Positions 10,439-21,926 of a stretch of 64,000 nucleotides of DNA are shown here, one piece after another. The notes beneath the pieces are model-generated. The model was given only the letters and a program-made list of their open reading frames with translations, made no database searches and had not been told where the DNA came from. The stretch is taken from assembly GCA_022701365.1 (NCBI GenBank), contig JAKUHH010000041.1, positions 62,001-126,000 of the forward strand. Reading direction: 5' to 3'. The translations under genes and the position numbers were made by a program. The stretch comes from Mycocentrospora acerina. Taxonomy: Eukaryota > Ascomycota > Dothideomycetes > Pleosporales. How positions within the stretch are numbered: position 1 is the stretch's first letter; each line of letters opens with the position of its first letter.

Positions 10439-11242
10439 GGGCAGTATGTTGGCGGGCGGGCGCGGTGAGGCGCGGAGAGGGCACGCTCAGCTCAGGCCGG
10501 GGCTGCACGGGAAGAGAGTGGACGGGTGCGGGAAGAGAATGGGCGAGGGCGAGGGAGAGCAGGAGCAGGGCAGGCACAGCAGTTGCCGGCGGCGACAGTG
10601 GCAGCGGCAATGGCTGGGGCTGCAGGGCGCGCGGTCAGAAGCAGTCGCAGTCGCAGTCGCGGTCGGGGAGGGTGGAGGAGAGAGGCGAGCAGCAGCGGCC
10701 ATTGCGGCGCGGCGACGGCGTGGGTAGGAGGCAGAGACGGAGGGAGAGGCTGGGGCGCGAGGCTGGCTGGCTTGAGCGGCAGCAGCAGCAGCAAAGGGAA
10801 AACAGGGTGGCTGGCAACCGCCATTGATTGACAGCCGGACTCCACTCACAGGCAAATGCTCGTCTCACCGACTCTCTGGCGGCGATGGGCCCGGATGCGC
10901 GCGTCTGCGTCTGCGTGCGCGTGCGCGAGTCGCCGTGCTCTGCGCTGCGTTGCGCTGGCGGGCGTGGATCCTGCTGGTGCTGGCAACGTCACCGCGCAAC
11001 GGGCAGCCCTGGATGAGTCTCAGCGCGAGACGTCTGCTGCGAGCGCACTCGGGACGGCACACGGACACACGGGCACACGGCACGAGAGGAAAAGCAAATT
11101 GTCCTCGTCCGCGACCATGGCCGGAGCAAGTGTCGTAGGCGTTTGCGCGGGCCTTTTCAGAGCTACGGGCGGCGCCAGGCGTTTGCGACTCTCTCGTGTT
11201 GCTTTTGGCTGGCGCCCGTGCATTCCTGGACAGACCGACTGG

Positions 11243-11284
11243 CAAATACCAAATACCAAATACCAGATACCAAATGCCAAATCC
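11243..11284 (+). repeat. Heptanucleotide CAAATAC repeat
   Basis: Six imperfect copies of CAAATAC/CAGATAC/CAAATGC in tandem. Confidence 0.8.
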
Positions 11285-11462
11285 CGCTTCAGGTCAAGTC
11301 TTTGCCCCGGCTTGGGCGTGCGAGGCAAAGGCGAGCGAACGGCGCGTGCATGTTGGCTCTGCCACCTCACCTCGCAGCTTGCTAATGAGCTATATGCCGT
11401 CATCACCCATGCCTTCCACGCCCAACGCAAACCTGGCCCAAACCCTCGTCACGCTCTGCCCT

Positions 11463-11492
11463 GTCCTGCCCTGCCCTGCCCTGCCCTGCCAC
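11463..11492 (+). repeat. (CCTGC)n pentanucleotide repeat
   Basis: Five to six CCTGC units followed by degenerate CCACG units. Confidence 0.85.
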
Positions 11493-11740
11493 GCCACGCC
11501 ATGCCCTGGCAACCTGCAGCGAGAACCGTCCCACGGCGGCCAAAGCCAAACACAGAAACATGTTGGAGGGAGAAGATGGACCATGAGCAGACCTCTTCAT
11601 TCAAAAGACGTTTGTTCCATCCATCCACCCACTCGTCTCCCAATCAGCGCCCTCCCAACTCTCCCGTCGACGGGAGGGAGCGGGGAGCGGGTGGCCTTCC
11701 GCCCGTCCACATCACGTGCCGTCCAACACACTAGCCCACC

Positions 11741-11779
11741 AGCACACACACTCACACACACACTCACACACACACTTCC
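11741..11779 (+). repeat. (CA)n/ACTCACACAC repeat
   Basis: CA dinucleotide runs broken by regularly spaced ACTC, giving a roughly 12-nt period. Confidence 0.75.
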
Positions 11780-12080
11780 ACGTAGCACCCTCGACAGCCT
11801 CACAAACACCGCCCCGACATGAGACCACACTCGATAAGCCCACGTGCAACAAATCCCCCCCTTCTCAAGTCACAGCGTGTCAGCAGCCATAATTTCCTCC
11901 CAAGACACGCACGCACGCACATGCGCCATGCAAGGACCCCGCCCCCCCTCTCCCCCCTAGCCAAAAACCAAAACGCAGTCATCATTGTCCTGCGTCGAAC
12001 AAAGAATAAATTAATAAATCCACGCAGCACAGAATCCTACAAACACCTGTTCCTGCAATCCTACAAGAGTATTCTTATCA

Positions 12081-12135
12081 TGTGACGTGACGTGACGTGA
12101 CGTGACGTGACGTGACATGATGTGATGTGATGTGA
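12081..12135 (+). repeat. (GTGAC)n array with TGACGT core sites
   Basis: Six perfect GTGAC units followed by GTGAT variants. Each junction makes TGACGT, the core of CRE/ATF-type bZIP sites. It lies about 470 bp beyond the chitinase stop and 1.6 kb or more upstream of the coiled-coil gene. Whether it binds anything is unknown. Confidence 0.9.
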
Positions 12136-12175
12136 AAGTATAACTAGTGTTGGTTGTGTTGTGTGATATACAACG

Positions 12176-12207
12176 TACCCTACCTACCTACCTACCTACC
12201 TACCTAC
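12176..12207 (+). repeat. (CTAC)n tetranucleotide repeat
   Basis: Six to seven tandem CTAC units. Confidence 0.9.
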
Positions 12208-12601
12208 AAGTACTACCACTCGACTCACTCCCTTTTCCCCAATCAAACGATAACGGGCAAAACAGAGGAAGAAGAGCACAACAGATTCATCGAGCATGAG
12301 AAGGGAAGAAAAGGAAAAAGAAAAACATTAACATCATTCACATGGATGCATATATACACATATATATATATATATATTTATAAATTCGCATAAAAAACAT
12401 ACATGTTCATGATATACCGAACAAACAATGTTTAAAAAAAAACCTACCTCCAAACCTCCAAACCACCACCCTTTTCATCAAAGCAAAGTGAAAAAAAAAG
12501 AATGAAAAAAAAGGGGACTACATCATAGCAGAAACATGAAAATAACTACACTATACTACACTACAGACAGACAGTACTTTGTACTACCAAAAAAAAAGAC
12601 T

Positions 12602-15600
12602 CTACAAAACCAACAACAGTCCAGCCACCAATCCAACGACACTCATCAGCCCCGCGCTGCTGGCCTTTGACAACGATGCTGCTGCTGCGCCCGTAAACTC
12701 TGGTGGCGCATACTTGGACGGCTTCACGGGGTACCCTGTACCCTCGGGCTGAACAGGCTGAACGGGCTTGCCTGTTCCAACGGGGATGGATACACTCGTG
12801 CCATTGCCTGCTGGCACGTACGGCGCAGAGCTGGGCTTGTGGGGCGCGGGGATGGGCGTGTAGACGGCGCTGGCAGTGGCGGTGGCAGTGGCTGGCACGG
12901 GCACCTTTGTCAGGGTGACGTATTGGACAAGTGTGCTTGTCGTGTCTTTGTTGTTGCTCGAGGGGACTTCGTTCTTCTTCGGGACATCGGCCTCGTACAC
13001 GGGGGAAGAGGGTGTCTTGGATGAGACGGGGTGGGCGGGGACAGGCGAGCTGGAAGGGTATGAGGCGATTGTCAAGGAAGATGCCTGGTAGACGGGTGCT
13101 GAGGGGATCTTGGACGATGCCTGGTAAATCGGTACCGAGGGTGTCTTGGACGATACGGGGTATGAAGGTACCGAGGAGGATACAGGGTATGAAGGTACCT
13201 TGGACGTCTCAGGGTACGAAGGTACCTTGGATGTCTCAGGATATGAAGGGACCTCGGAAGACGCCTGGTAAACGGGCACTTCTGGAACCTTGGAAGACAC
13301 ATGGTAGACAGGAACCTCGTTCGTCTTGGACGCAGGCACCTCGGTCGGTGTGTGAATCGGCTTTGTGATCGTCACCGTGAGCGTCTTGGGTCCGCACTTG
13401 TCGCATACGTATACGCTTGTCGTCCAGCCCTCGGGAACCTCGGGTGTCGTCGTGGGCTTTGTGCACGATTTGCAGACAGTCTTTGTGATTGTAGCAATCT
13501 TGGTCGTGAGGCCGGTGGAGCAGACGTCTACGTACGTCGCTATCAAGTGTTAGCATATTGTTCATCATGAATTTTGGAAAGAAAAATAATTTGAATACGT
13601 ACATGTGACAACAGTGGCGGTGGCCTCGGGGTACTCGGCCTCCTTTGTGATTGAAGGGTAGCTGTCATGGACTGAAGAAGAACCGAGGGATGGGTACTCT
13701 GGGTAGCTTGGAACCGAGCTAGAAGCAGAGTACAGTGGGTAGCTGGGAACCGAGCTGGAGGCAGTATAACCAGGAACCGAGCTGGAGGCAGTATAACCAG
13801 GAACCGAGCTGGAGGCAGTATAACCAGGAACCGAGCTGGAGGCAGCATAACCAGGAACCGAGCTGGAGGCAGCATAGCCAAGAGTCGAGCTGGAGGCAGG
13901 GTAGCTAGGAGCCGAGCTTGAATCAGGGTAGCTAGGAGCAGAGCTCGAATCAGGGTAAGAAGGATACTCGAATGTGGAGCTCGACTCGGGATAGCCCTTG
14001 CTGGAGGTGGAAGATGCACCAGAAGGAATAGTCAAATGAGGGTAACCTGGATATCCCTCAGTCGACGAGATGGTGTAGATTGAGTGTTCTGGAGTCAGAG
14101 TCGACGAAGTCAGTGTTGTGCACGATGTTGAGGAAACTTCGTCTGCGGGAGACTTGGAAGTCGAGCTGACATCCACAGGGTAAACGCTGGAAGCCTCGCT
14201 GGGAACAGCGTAGCTGGAGCTCTCAGTAGGCACTACATGGCTTGAAGTCTCAGTAGGGACAGCATAGCTGGAGCTTTCGCTAGGAACAGCATAGCTAGAG
14301 CTTCCACTAGGAATGACATAGCTGGAGCTTTCTGTGGGAACAACGTAGGTAGAGCTTTCGGTAGGAACAGCGTAGCTAGAATTTCCAGAAGGAACGGCAT
14401 AGCTGGAAGTCTCGGTAGGGACAACAAAGGTGGAAGTCTCAGTAGGAACAACAAAGGTAGAACTCTCAGTAGGAACAACGTAGGTAGAGTTTCCGGTAGG
14501 AACGGCATAGCTGGAGCTCTCATAGACGCTCGAGCTTTCTGTAGGAACAGCGTAGCTAGAGCTTCCACTAGAAATGACATAGCTGGAGCTTTCTGTGGGA
14601 ACGGCATAGCTTGAGCTTTCTGTAGGAACAGCATAGCTTGAGCTTTCTGTAGGAACAGCATAGCTAGAGCTCTCAGTAGGAACAGCATAGCTAGAGCTCT
14701 CAGTAGGAACAACATAGCTGGAGCTCTCATAGACGCTCGAGCTTTCTGTAGGAACAGCGTAGCTTGAGCTTTCTGTAGGAACAGCGTAGCTTGAGCTTTC
14801 TGTAGGAACAACATGGCTGGAACTCTCCGTGGGCACAACATAGCTGGAGCTACCCGTGGAGATAACAAGGCTCGAAGTTTGAGTTGAGTGAGCAGTGCTG
14901 GAGCTGTCGGTAGGGAAGATTGACGGAATTGTGTAGATGGAAGAGCTGCTGCTGCTGGAGATGGACTCGGTCGATGAGCTGGCAATAGACGAGCTGATAT
15001 CCTTGGATGAGCTGACCTGGGAAGAAGAAGCCGCCGAGCTGGTTTGGGAAGACAAAACTGTCGAGCTGGCCTGGGTGGACGAAGATGTTGAGCTAACTTG
15101 AGAAGAAGAAGCTGTTGAGCCAACTTGAGAAGAAGAAGCTGTCGAGCTGGCCTGGATAGAAGAAGCTGTTGAGCTAGCTTTTGTAACAGAGGCCGACGAG
15201 CTGGTCTTTGTGGATGAAGCAGTTGAGCTGACATACGCAGAAGAGGAGCTTGAGACGATTCTGGATGACGATGACGACGACAATGACGACGACGAGATGG
15301 TCGAGCTAGCCTTGGTAGACGAAGCAGTCGAGCTGATCTTGGTGGACGAGATAGTCGAGCTGATCTGGGAGGAAGAAGTAGTCGAGCTGATTCTGGAAGA
15401 CGAACTTGTGGAGCTGATTTTGATGGACGAGCTGGTCGAGGAAGAAGAGACCTTGGTGGAGGAAACCACCGTCGACGACGAGACAGGAGCCTTGAACTTG
15501 TCGTTGAAAGTGCCGTCAAGCGTAGCCTTGGACCAGTACGCATATGGCTTACTGAATGCCACGTTGTTCTTTGAGATCATTGCCTCCCACAGCATAATAC

Positions 15601-16612
15601 CACCAAACATGCTGGGATACTTCTTCTGGTACTTGACAGCCAACGCATTTGTTTCCTCAGGCTTGAGGTAGTGGCTCTGATATTGCGCTGACACACCAGC
15701 AGGTCCAGCGACTAATCCGAGATAAAGCTTAATGTTCTTGTTCAGGGAGTTATCCTGCAGCCACTTGACCCAGGCGTCGAACGAGAAACCTGTGGAGCTC
15801 TGGTTGATCTGAGTAAATCCCAATCTGGCAGAGCAGGCGTCAGTATTGTAAAATTGCGTGAAGAGCATGTCGATGTGCGAGGTTTTTATAGCCTCAGCGA
15901 GGTGAGCGTCGGGAACTATGCACTGGGGGGCAGCGGAGATCAGGAGGTTAGGGTTGTTTAGCTTCAGACGATTGACGAGCAAGTTGTAGTATTGGGACAT
16001 GTAGTTGGGTACGCCGGCCGGTTGGACGTGAGCCTCAATGTCCAGATCGAATCCATCGACTGCTGCGTCGCCGAATGGACGAGGCTTGTTGGCATCCTTC
16101 CACTGTTGGGTCAAGGGGCCAAAAGCACCGTATAGGAAATCGCCAAAGGTTTGGGCGACACCCGCGGAAGGGAGGTAGTAATCTTGAGGAGAAGCTCCAC
16201 CAAGGGAAAGCAGAACCTTTTTGCCATTTGTTTGACAGGTCTTAATGGCATTTTCCATACCATTGCAAGTTTTGAGAAGTCCACTTGGCTGCCCATTAGG
16301 AAGTGGGTAGTAGTCGTAGCAGGCGTTTCCTGAGAGTCATGTCAACGAAGAATCTTCCCCAGGGCAATTACATCACATACCAAAGTTTGTCTTGGGGTAG
16401 TCGCTAGGACTCTTGGGGAATTCGTTTACAAAACCAATGGCAACAATATCAATACTGGGATCGTTGCAAACTTCAAGAAGCGGCATCTGGTTTTCACCCT
16501 GACCCCAGTACATGACGACATTTTGGCTAGATGCTGGATTGTATGCAGCAGATGCAGTCGAGGCAAGGAGTCCAACGGCGGCAACCGCACGAGTGAAGGT
16601 CGAACGAGACAT
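12602..16612 (-). CDS. GPI-anchored GH18 class III chitinase with Ser/Thr repeat stalk
   Basis: Three exons on minus: 16612-16381, 16329-13603, 13539-12602; introns of 51 and 63 nt; 1298 residues. The ATG at 16612 (not an upstream in-frame ATG) opens a signal peptide, MSRSTFTRAVAAVGLLAS, ending TASA. The GH18 barrel spans about 23-346, with SLGG and the catalytic signature DGFDLDIE; Glu176 is the proton donor. Then follow Ser/Thr-rich SSxxASST repeats, many 9-residue ESSSYAVPT units, TASSSVPGY units, a Cys-containing VYVCDKCGPKTLTVTITKP segment and further SKVPSYP repeats. The C-terminus GAAAASLSKASS plus a hydrophobic tail is a GPI signal. By family it hydrolyses chitin at the wall during growth, and the heavily O-glycosylated stalk should hold the catalytic domain away from the membrane. 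Total length is far above a bare class III chitinase (~330-400 residues). Confidence 0.93.
13745..13885 (-). repeat. 27-nt coding tandem repeat (TASSSVPGY units)
   Basis: Five or so nearly identical 27-nt units inside exon 2 of the chitinase; the nucleotide identity is higher than protein constraint alone would need, which suggests recent unit duplication. Confidence 0.85.
14200..14860 (-). repeat. 27-nt coding repeats (ESSSYAVPT units)
   Basis: About twenty imperfect 9-residue units with Tyr/Thr/Phe variants, plus two larger duplicates that include SSVYESSS (around 14521 and 14728). They form the rigid Ser/Thr/Pro stalk of the chitinase. Confidence 0.85.
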
Positions 16613-18618
16613 TATGACAAGATGTAGGGGGTTATTAACGCGATTGAAAGAATGGACGGCTGAACAGCCAGTAAAGATTGTGATGAGCGGGCTCAATGAA
16701 AGGACGCAAGCAAATGCCTACTATTAGTGTAAAGACTGCAAAGAGCGACTGGAGCGAGAGAACGCAAATCAAAAGGCAGTCAGAGTAGAAAAGGAAATGG
16801 GAGATTAACACTTGAGACTCTGGCGGTACCTGCATGACAGCGGACGGGATAGCCACGCCGCTGTAGGCATCAAGACGTGCATGTGCAGGGCTGTCAAGAG
16901 TCAACGTCGTCTAGAATATGCATATTGCGTGACATTGGATGCAGGAACAGAAGACAGTCTGTCACTGGGCGATGCCATTGGTGGACATGTTCAAGGCTTA
17001 GCCAGATTAGGGTTGATAAATTCAGGCACACCACAGCAATCTGGGCGCTAAGATTAACGATGCCACTTGATGAGACGCCTTCCCTAGACTGCTTGACCGG
17101 TGAAAAAGCCTAGTGAAGGAATTTAGGGGATCATTTCGGTTGACGGTTCAAACGCCCTACCAGAGCGAGACCTTGATGGTCAGCAAGGACCCCTTAGTTC
17201 GACTGCGGCCGGACGGTCAGCACCTCCGACGGCGTGGCTTTTTTATGGACACCAAAACAGCAGCACTGTGAACCTTGAGAAGTGGGGTTTTCTTTCCTTG
17301 AGGCACACTCACTTTAGTAAACCATGCTCTTTCATAAGACTGTAGCGAATATACCTACAGATTTCGTGCGCGGCGGAAGAGACGATTGATATTAGTTCGT
17401 AGAAATACAGGCCTGATAGCGTTGTGACTGCATGTAAGAATGTAAGTTGGCGGCAAAGGGCAGCCAATTCGAGCAGCCAAAGCTCTTTGTAGTGAGAAGA
17501 ATGGCAGACCTGGGGTGGATCTGAGCAGGGGTGAAAACAGTGGATTCTTCTGCTAGTCGTCTTGAATATTTTGTAGCGGAATGCGAACCACTGACTCTCG
17601 AGCCCCTTACAGACTGAAGTTGCTTAGATTGAATCAGATCGGTAGTTTTCGTATGGTGAAACGTATTTTCTCCTCTTGCTTTGACTGATGAGAGAAAAAT
17701 TGAACGTTAGAACTCTGACACTCGGACCCCAGCACTCCAACCGTGCCGCAATGCCAAGGCAATAGATGCCTGTAGCACGGTAGGCGTAGGTGTTGCACAA
17801 CTGCCATGTCCTCGGAGCTCAAGTTTGGGAAACGCGGCAACGTTCTCACTAAATTTTCTCGGCTTTGCACGTGTCGTGGGTTCGAAAAAGCGTGACTCGC
17901 GCAGATAGTACGACAAGTGTTGTTACCTGGCTCATCGCTCATAGCGACTCCTGAAGTTTGAGCTGAGGGTCGATTTGTGATTGGGTCAGTAATTTCATTA
18001 TTCCCGCGTGTGGATTGGTGGAGACGCGGCTAACAACCGTGTGGATGATCTGTGGAGCAAGAGTACCGAGTGGTGTTTCCTGACCTCTCCCTCATCGGGC
18101 TTTGTCGTATTTAACCCCGAGATGCCGTGGGAGTTGCATGCACATGTCCACCTGAAGGTCAGCCGGCCTGATACCATTTACGGCGCAACGATGCCTATCA
18201 GACGATAAACACGCACAAGTCCCACATTTGCCCCGCGGCGGGCATGGCGTAAGGTGCCGAATTGTGGCGGTGAGATGCGCCGCCTGTAGCGGCAGGCGCT
18301 GTTGGAGTTGGGAGTTGGGGGTCGTTCATGGGGGAAACCTAGCCTTGGCCTTCGTCATGCGCAACTCATTCTCACTATATTGCGACTCGTGCTCGTTCCT
18401 CTGCGCTCTTCCCCAGATATGGAAGCGCTACACGCAGTCACCTGCTCCTATTGCGCATATCGGGGTGGAGACCGCCAGCAGAGGCGGTGGAGGGGCAAGA
18501 CTGCACTGTCGCAGTGGTCGTCGATCTTTTATCTGCGCGCTCCCTGTACTTGAACAGGCGGCTTCTCTCGGTACTATTTACGTTTGCATCTGCACTCGCG
18601 TCCTCACAACACAACAAA
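16613..18618. other. Divergent promoter region between chitinase and MFS genes
   Basis: No supportable coding region in 2.0 kb. It lies between divergently transcribed genes, so it should hold both promoters. CGG-rich stretches near 17200-17240 and 18225-18300 could suit zinc-cluster regulators, but no specific site can be asserted. Confidence 0.5.
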
Positions 18619-20850
18619 ATGGTAAACTTCCCCCCTTGGCGGCAGGCGCCACCGTCGACAGACGGCAGGAATACTACAGCTGCAGCTACAGCGAAGACGG
18701 CAGCACATGGGCACAGGAAGTGGAGGCTGGGGATTTTGGACGATCCGCATACCGATGAAGTGCCCGGTAAGAGTTCCACGCCCACCTTCCTGGGGACCAG
18801 CTGACTCCCTCGTTCTAGGGTCTGTCATCCTCCTCTCCAAAGCTCACAAGCGCAACGAACCACTGGGCCTGCAACATGCCCAAGCCCGGACGTCTGCTTC
18901 ATCGCTCCCTCGCCAGTCACTACGGCCACAGCCTCGAGAGAAGAAGCGGACAAAGGATGGGAAATTCATTTTAGAACCCCAGCCTGAGGACTCGGCCAAC
19001 GACCCGTTGAACTGGCGCAAACTGCGGCGCGACACGTCTTTGATCTCGCTGGGCTTCTACTGCATGATAGGTGGGGGTATGACACCCATCCTTGCGGCAG
19101 GATTCAATGAAGTCGCCGAGACGTACAATGTATCCTACTCGCAGGTTACCCTAACGACGGGACTGTACATGTTGGGGCTTGGGCTCGGCAACGTGGTCAT
19201 TTCCCCAACAGCCATTTTGTATGGGAAAAGACCCGTGTACCTGGGCGCCATCGTCGTCTTCTGTCTCTCATCCGTTTGGTGTGCCCTGTCGCCCAGCTAC
19301 GCGTCACTAGTTGTGGCGCGTATCGTTCAAGGATTTGCCGTGGCTCCCGTCGAATGTTTACCCAGTGCTTCCATTGCCGAAATCTATTTCCTTCATGAAA
19401 GAGCCTATCGCCTTGGCATATATACACTGTTGCTCCTTGGTGGGAAGAATCTCATGCCCCTCGTTAGTGCTGCAATCGTACAGTCTCTGGGGTGGCGATG
19501 GGTCTTTTGGGTCATTGCGATTGTTGTTGGTTTCTGCTGGTTTCTGATCTTCTTCTTCGTGCCTGAAACCTTCTGGGATCGTACCCCAACAGCGCGAGAT
19601 CGACATCATCGCAGCCGGAGCCGGAGTCAAAGTCCCGGCAAGCTCGGTAAGAATTTCCGCTTGCCCTCCAAGCAAACGGACGCCCCAAAGTCAACAGAAT
19701 ATCTGGGCGGGCAGGCGTTACCTTCAGCAGCCGCCGCCGCCCACCATTCCGTATTATCATTGGAGCATTCCAAACATGTCGGATTTGCCGATGATCTAGA
19801 ACGCGGTGACGCCAATATCCCATTGACTCTTTCATCTCCTGCAAACGACAGCATTCTCCCCACAAAATCTTTGCAGCATAATGATCCCCCTCAAAGCTTA
19901 CACTCTGATCCCGAGAAGAAAGACGACACTTCAGATAGTCATAGTCTTTCTTCTGCGGCCCCTGGACGAAGTGCTGATGACGACCAGGCATCGGAGCAGC
20001 TTTCTATTCACTACACAGACTTCTATCGATCGGCTCCCCCCAAGTCGTATCGGCAGTCCCTCAAACCATGGAACGGTCGTCTTGTGAAAGACAAGTGGAT
20101 CCGTGTAATGTTCAGACCTTTTATTCTTTTCGCGTATCCGGCTGTGCTTTGGTCATCGCTTGTATATGCCCTTGCCGTTGGTTGGCTCATCGTGCTGTCA
20201 GAGTCGGTTGCCCATATCTACAAGGGCTCCGGCACGTACAATTTTAGTTCTCTCCAGGTGGGGTTAGTCTATATTTCGCCTTTTGTGGGGGGTGTTTTGG
20301 GCACTGCAGTCGCTGGCAAGGTCTCTGATCTTGTCGTGCGCTTCATGGCACGAAAGAACGACGGTGTTTACGAACCGGAATTCAGATTAATCATGGCCTT
20401 ACCGATCACCATCAGCACCGTCATCGGACTGATGGGCTTCGGGTGGGCTGCTGAGGAGAAGGACCATTGGGCTGTGCCGACTGTATTTTTTGGAGTCATT
20501 AGCTTTGGGTGCTCACTTGCTTCCACAACAGCAGTCACGTTTGTGGTAGATTCATACCGGGTATACGCTGGTGAATCGCTAGTAACCTTGAACTTCTGCA
20601 AGAGTAAGTCATCTCTCGCATTAGTCTGCACGTTCAGACTTGCCACGCTAATACGATTACAGACATTCTTCACGGCTTTATCTTCTCACTCTTCTTTCCA
20701 TCTTGGTTGGAGCACAGCGGGTCAAAGGATACTTTCCTAGTCATTGGTGGTATCCAGCTTGCGTGCATGTTCTTCTCAATCCCCATGTACATATATGGAA
20801 AGCGTGCACGAATGTGGACTGTTAGGAAGAACTTGATGGAGAAATTCTAG
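18619..20850 (+). CDS. Major facilitator superfamily transporter, DHA1-like, with long central loop
   Basis: Three exons: 18619-18766, 18819-20603, 20663-20850; introns 52 and 59 nt; 706 residues. The ATG sits in aaaATGG. A soluble N-terminus ends in DPLNWRKLRRDTSL, typical of fungal DHA1 carriers. Six helices follow with GLGLGNVVISPTAILYGKRP (motif A region) and ARIVQGFAVAPVECLPSASIAEIYF. Then a polar Ser/Asp/His-rich loop of about 180 residues (~296-480) precedes six more helices; splicing into exon 3 completes the last helix and the basic tail MWTVRKNLMEKF. Probably a plasma-membrane H+ antiporter related to HOL1/multidrug-type carriers; the substrate cannot be read from sequence. The neighbour downstream is a zinc-cluster regulator on the same strand. 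Confidence 0.88.
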
Positions 20851-21926
20851 TCGGCATGGTTTGAACAGGATTCGTCCGTATCGGATAATGGACACTTGGA
20901 CTTGGCATTACTCATCGCACTATTGGTGACACTGTTCAACGGCGTTGTCTGGGTGGATATATTAACACCCTAAATTCACCGATGAAGTCTATGCGGGGTA
21001 TGGGCGAGCATTGGCTGTTGCATGCGGCGTACACGTGTGACTTGTTTACTTGCTTCCAAGACTGCCACCACAAGGCATCGTCACCTCAGATCTGTCATCG
21101 GCTAGAAGAGGCAAAAGCAGAATACCAGAGATAGGGCCCACGCCATTGACAGAGCAGATGGTTGATATCAGACATTCGCGGGTTGATCTACAGCGATACG
21201 ATAAGCAGCACTCCAAATCGATCTCGTCTCGGGTTCGTTTTCGCCTCACTGCTTGGGTGAAAAATTTCCCGGATCCTTAACGCCAGGAGTTGGTCATCAG
21301 CAGATGCGGCTTGTGCATGGCGGCCTCCGACATCGTCGTGAACGGTCACGCAGACTTAGCTTTATCGTGACGCTTCGTGTCTATCGAGCAATTGCAGACA
21401 TCAACGCAGCTAGTGGATCGCTTGCTAAAGTGCGCTTGACGGATACGGGCAGAAATCCCCATCGCATCTCCACTTTTGATAGAATGTGGGGTACAAACGA
21501 CGCCCCGATAGACTTCTATTTCTTATTCCAGAGCACGTCTTTGCGAGACAGAATTGGCAATGGGTCTCGGTCAATGTCATAAGAAGCTGCAAGCCGTGTC
21601 CAACTTTTCCGCAAAGCGGACGTCCTCCCCGCGAGGGACAGGACGTTGAAGGATGGGAGACGCGACTAAAGCGGCCGACCAATCAGCCTCGCCGTGATGC
21701 AGGACACGAGGCCAAAACGGCCGAGATTCTTTATTCCAACACACCAACGCAGGCTTTTATCAGCTGCTATCTGTGCGCCTGCTGATACGCGACGCTCTCT
21801 ATCGGCTGTGCCACTGCGCATTTAGGAGCGAGCCTCCGCATTATTCGTTGGCTCCGAATTTCATTGCTTCGCCCCTCATTGTTTTCTTGACATCTTCAGG
21901 AATATTTTATCCTTTTACAGACAAAC
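20851..21926. other. Intergenic; promoter of zinc-cluster regulator
   Basis: No gene recognised. A CCAAT box (21679-21683, followed by CAG) lies about 245 bp before the ATG at 21927, within GC-rich sequence containing several GGCC/CGGCC elements. This fits a promoter but is not proof. Confidence 0.45.
21679..21683 (+). promoter_or_regulatory. Possible CCAAT box
   Basis: CCAATCAG matches the fungal HAP-complex consensus and lies about 245 bp upstream of the start codon at 21927. Chance occurrence cannot be excluded. Confidence 0.3.

Larger units (their letters stand above)
10439..12601. other. Long GC-rich then repeat-rich intergenic region
   Basis: Should contain the missing first exon and leader of the coiled-coil gene (nearest kilobase) and the 3' region of the chitinase gene. 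It is full of short tandem repeats, listed separately, and open frames of up to 292 residues that look compositional. Sequence shifts from strongly GC-rich (10.4-11.2 kb) to AT-rich with ATAT runs (12.35 kb). Confidence 0.5.

Noticed and set aside
10856..11734. 292-residue plus frame in the GC-rich intergenic region
   Set aside because: Runs through tandem CCTGC and CAAATAC repeats with no domain; looks compositional.
13700..15500. Regular repeats that might suggest a CRISPR-like array
   Set aside because: They are coding tandem repeats without unique spacers, in a eukaryotic genome.
14233..15543. 436-residue minus-strand frame overlapping the chitinase
   Set aside because: It is the +1 shadow of the Ser/Thr repeat region; repeats keep alternative frames open and the product is a monotonous Leu/Arg/Pro sequence.
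17870..17900. GGGTTCGAA resembling a tRNA T-loop
   Set aside because: No acceptor stem or matching D/anticodon arms could be found around it.
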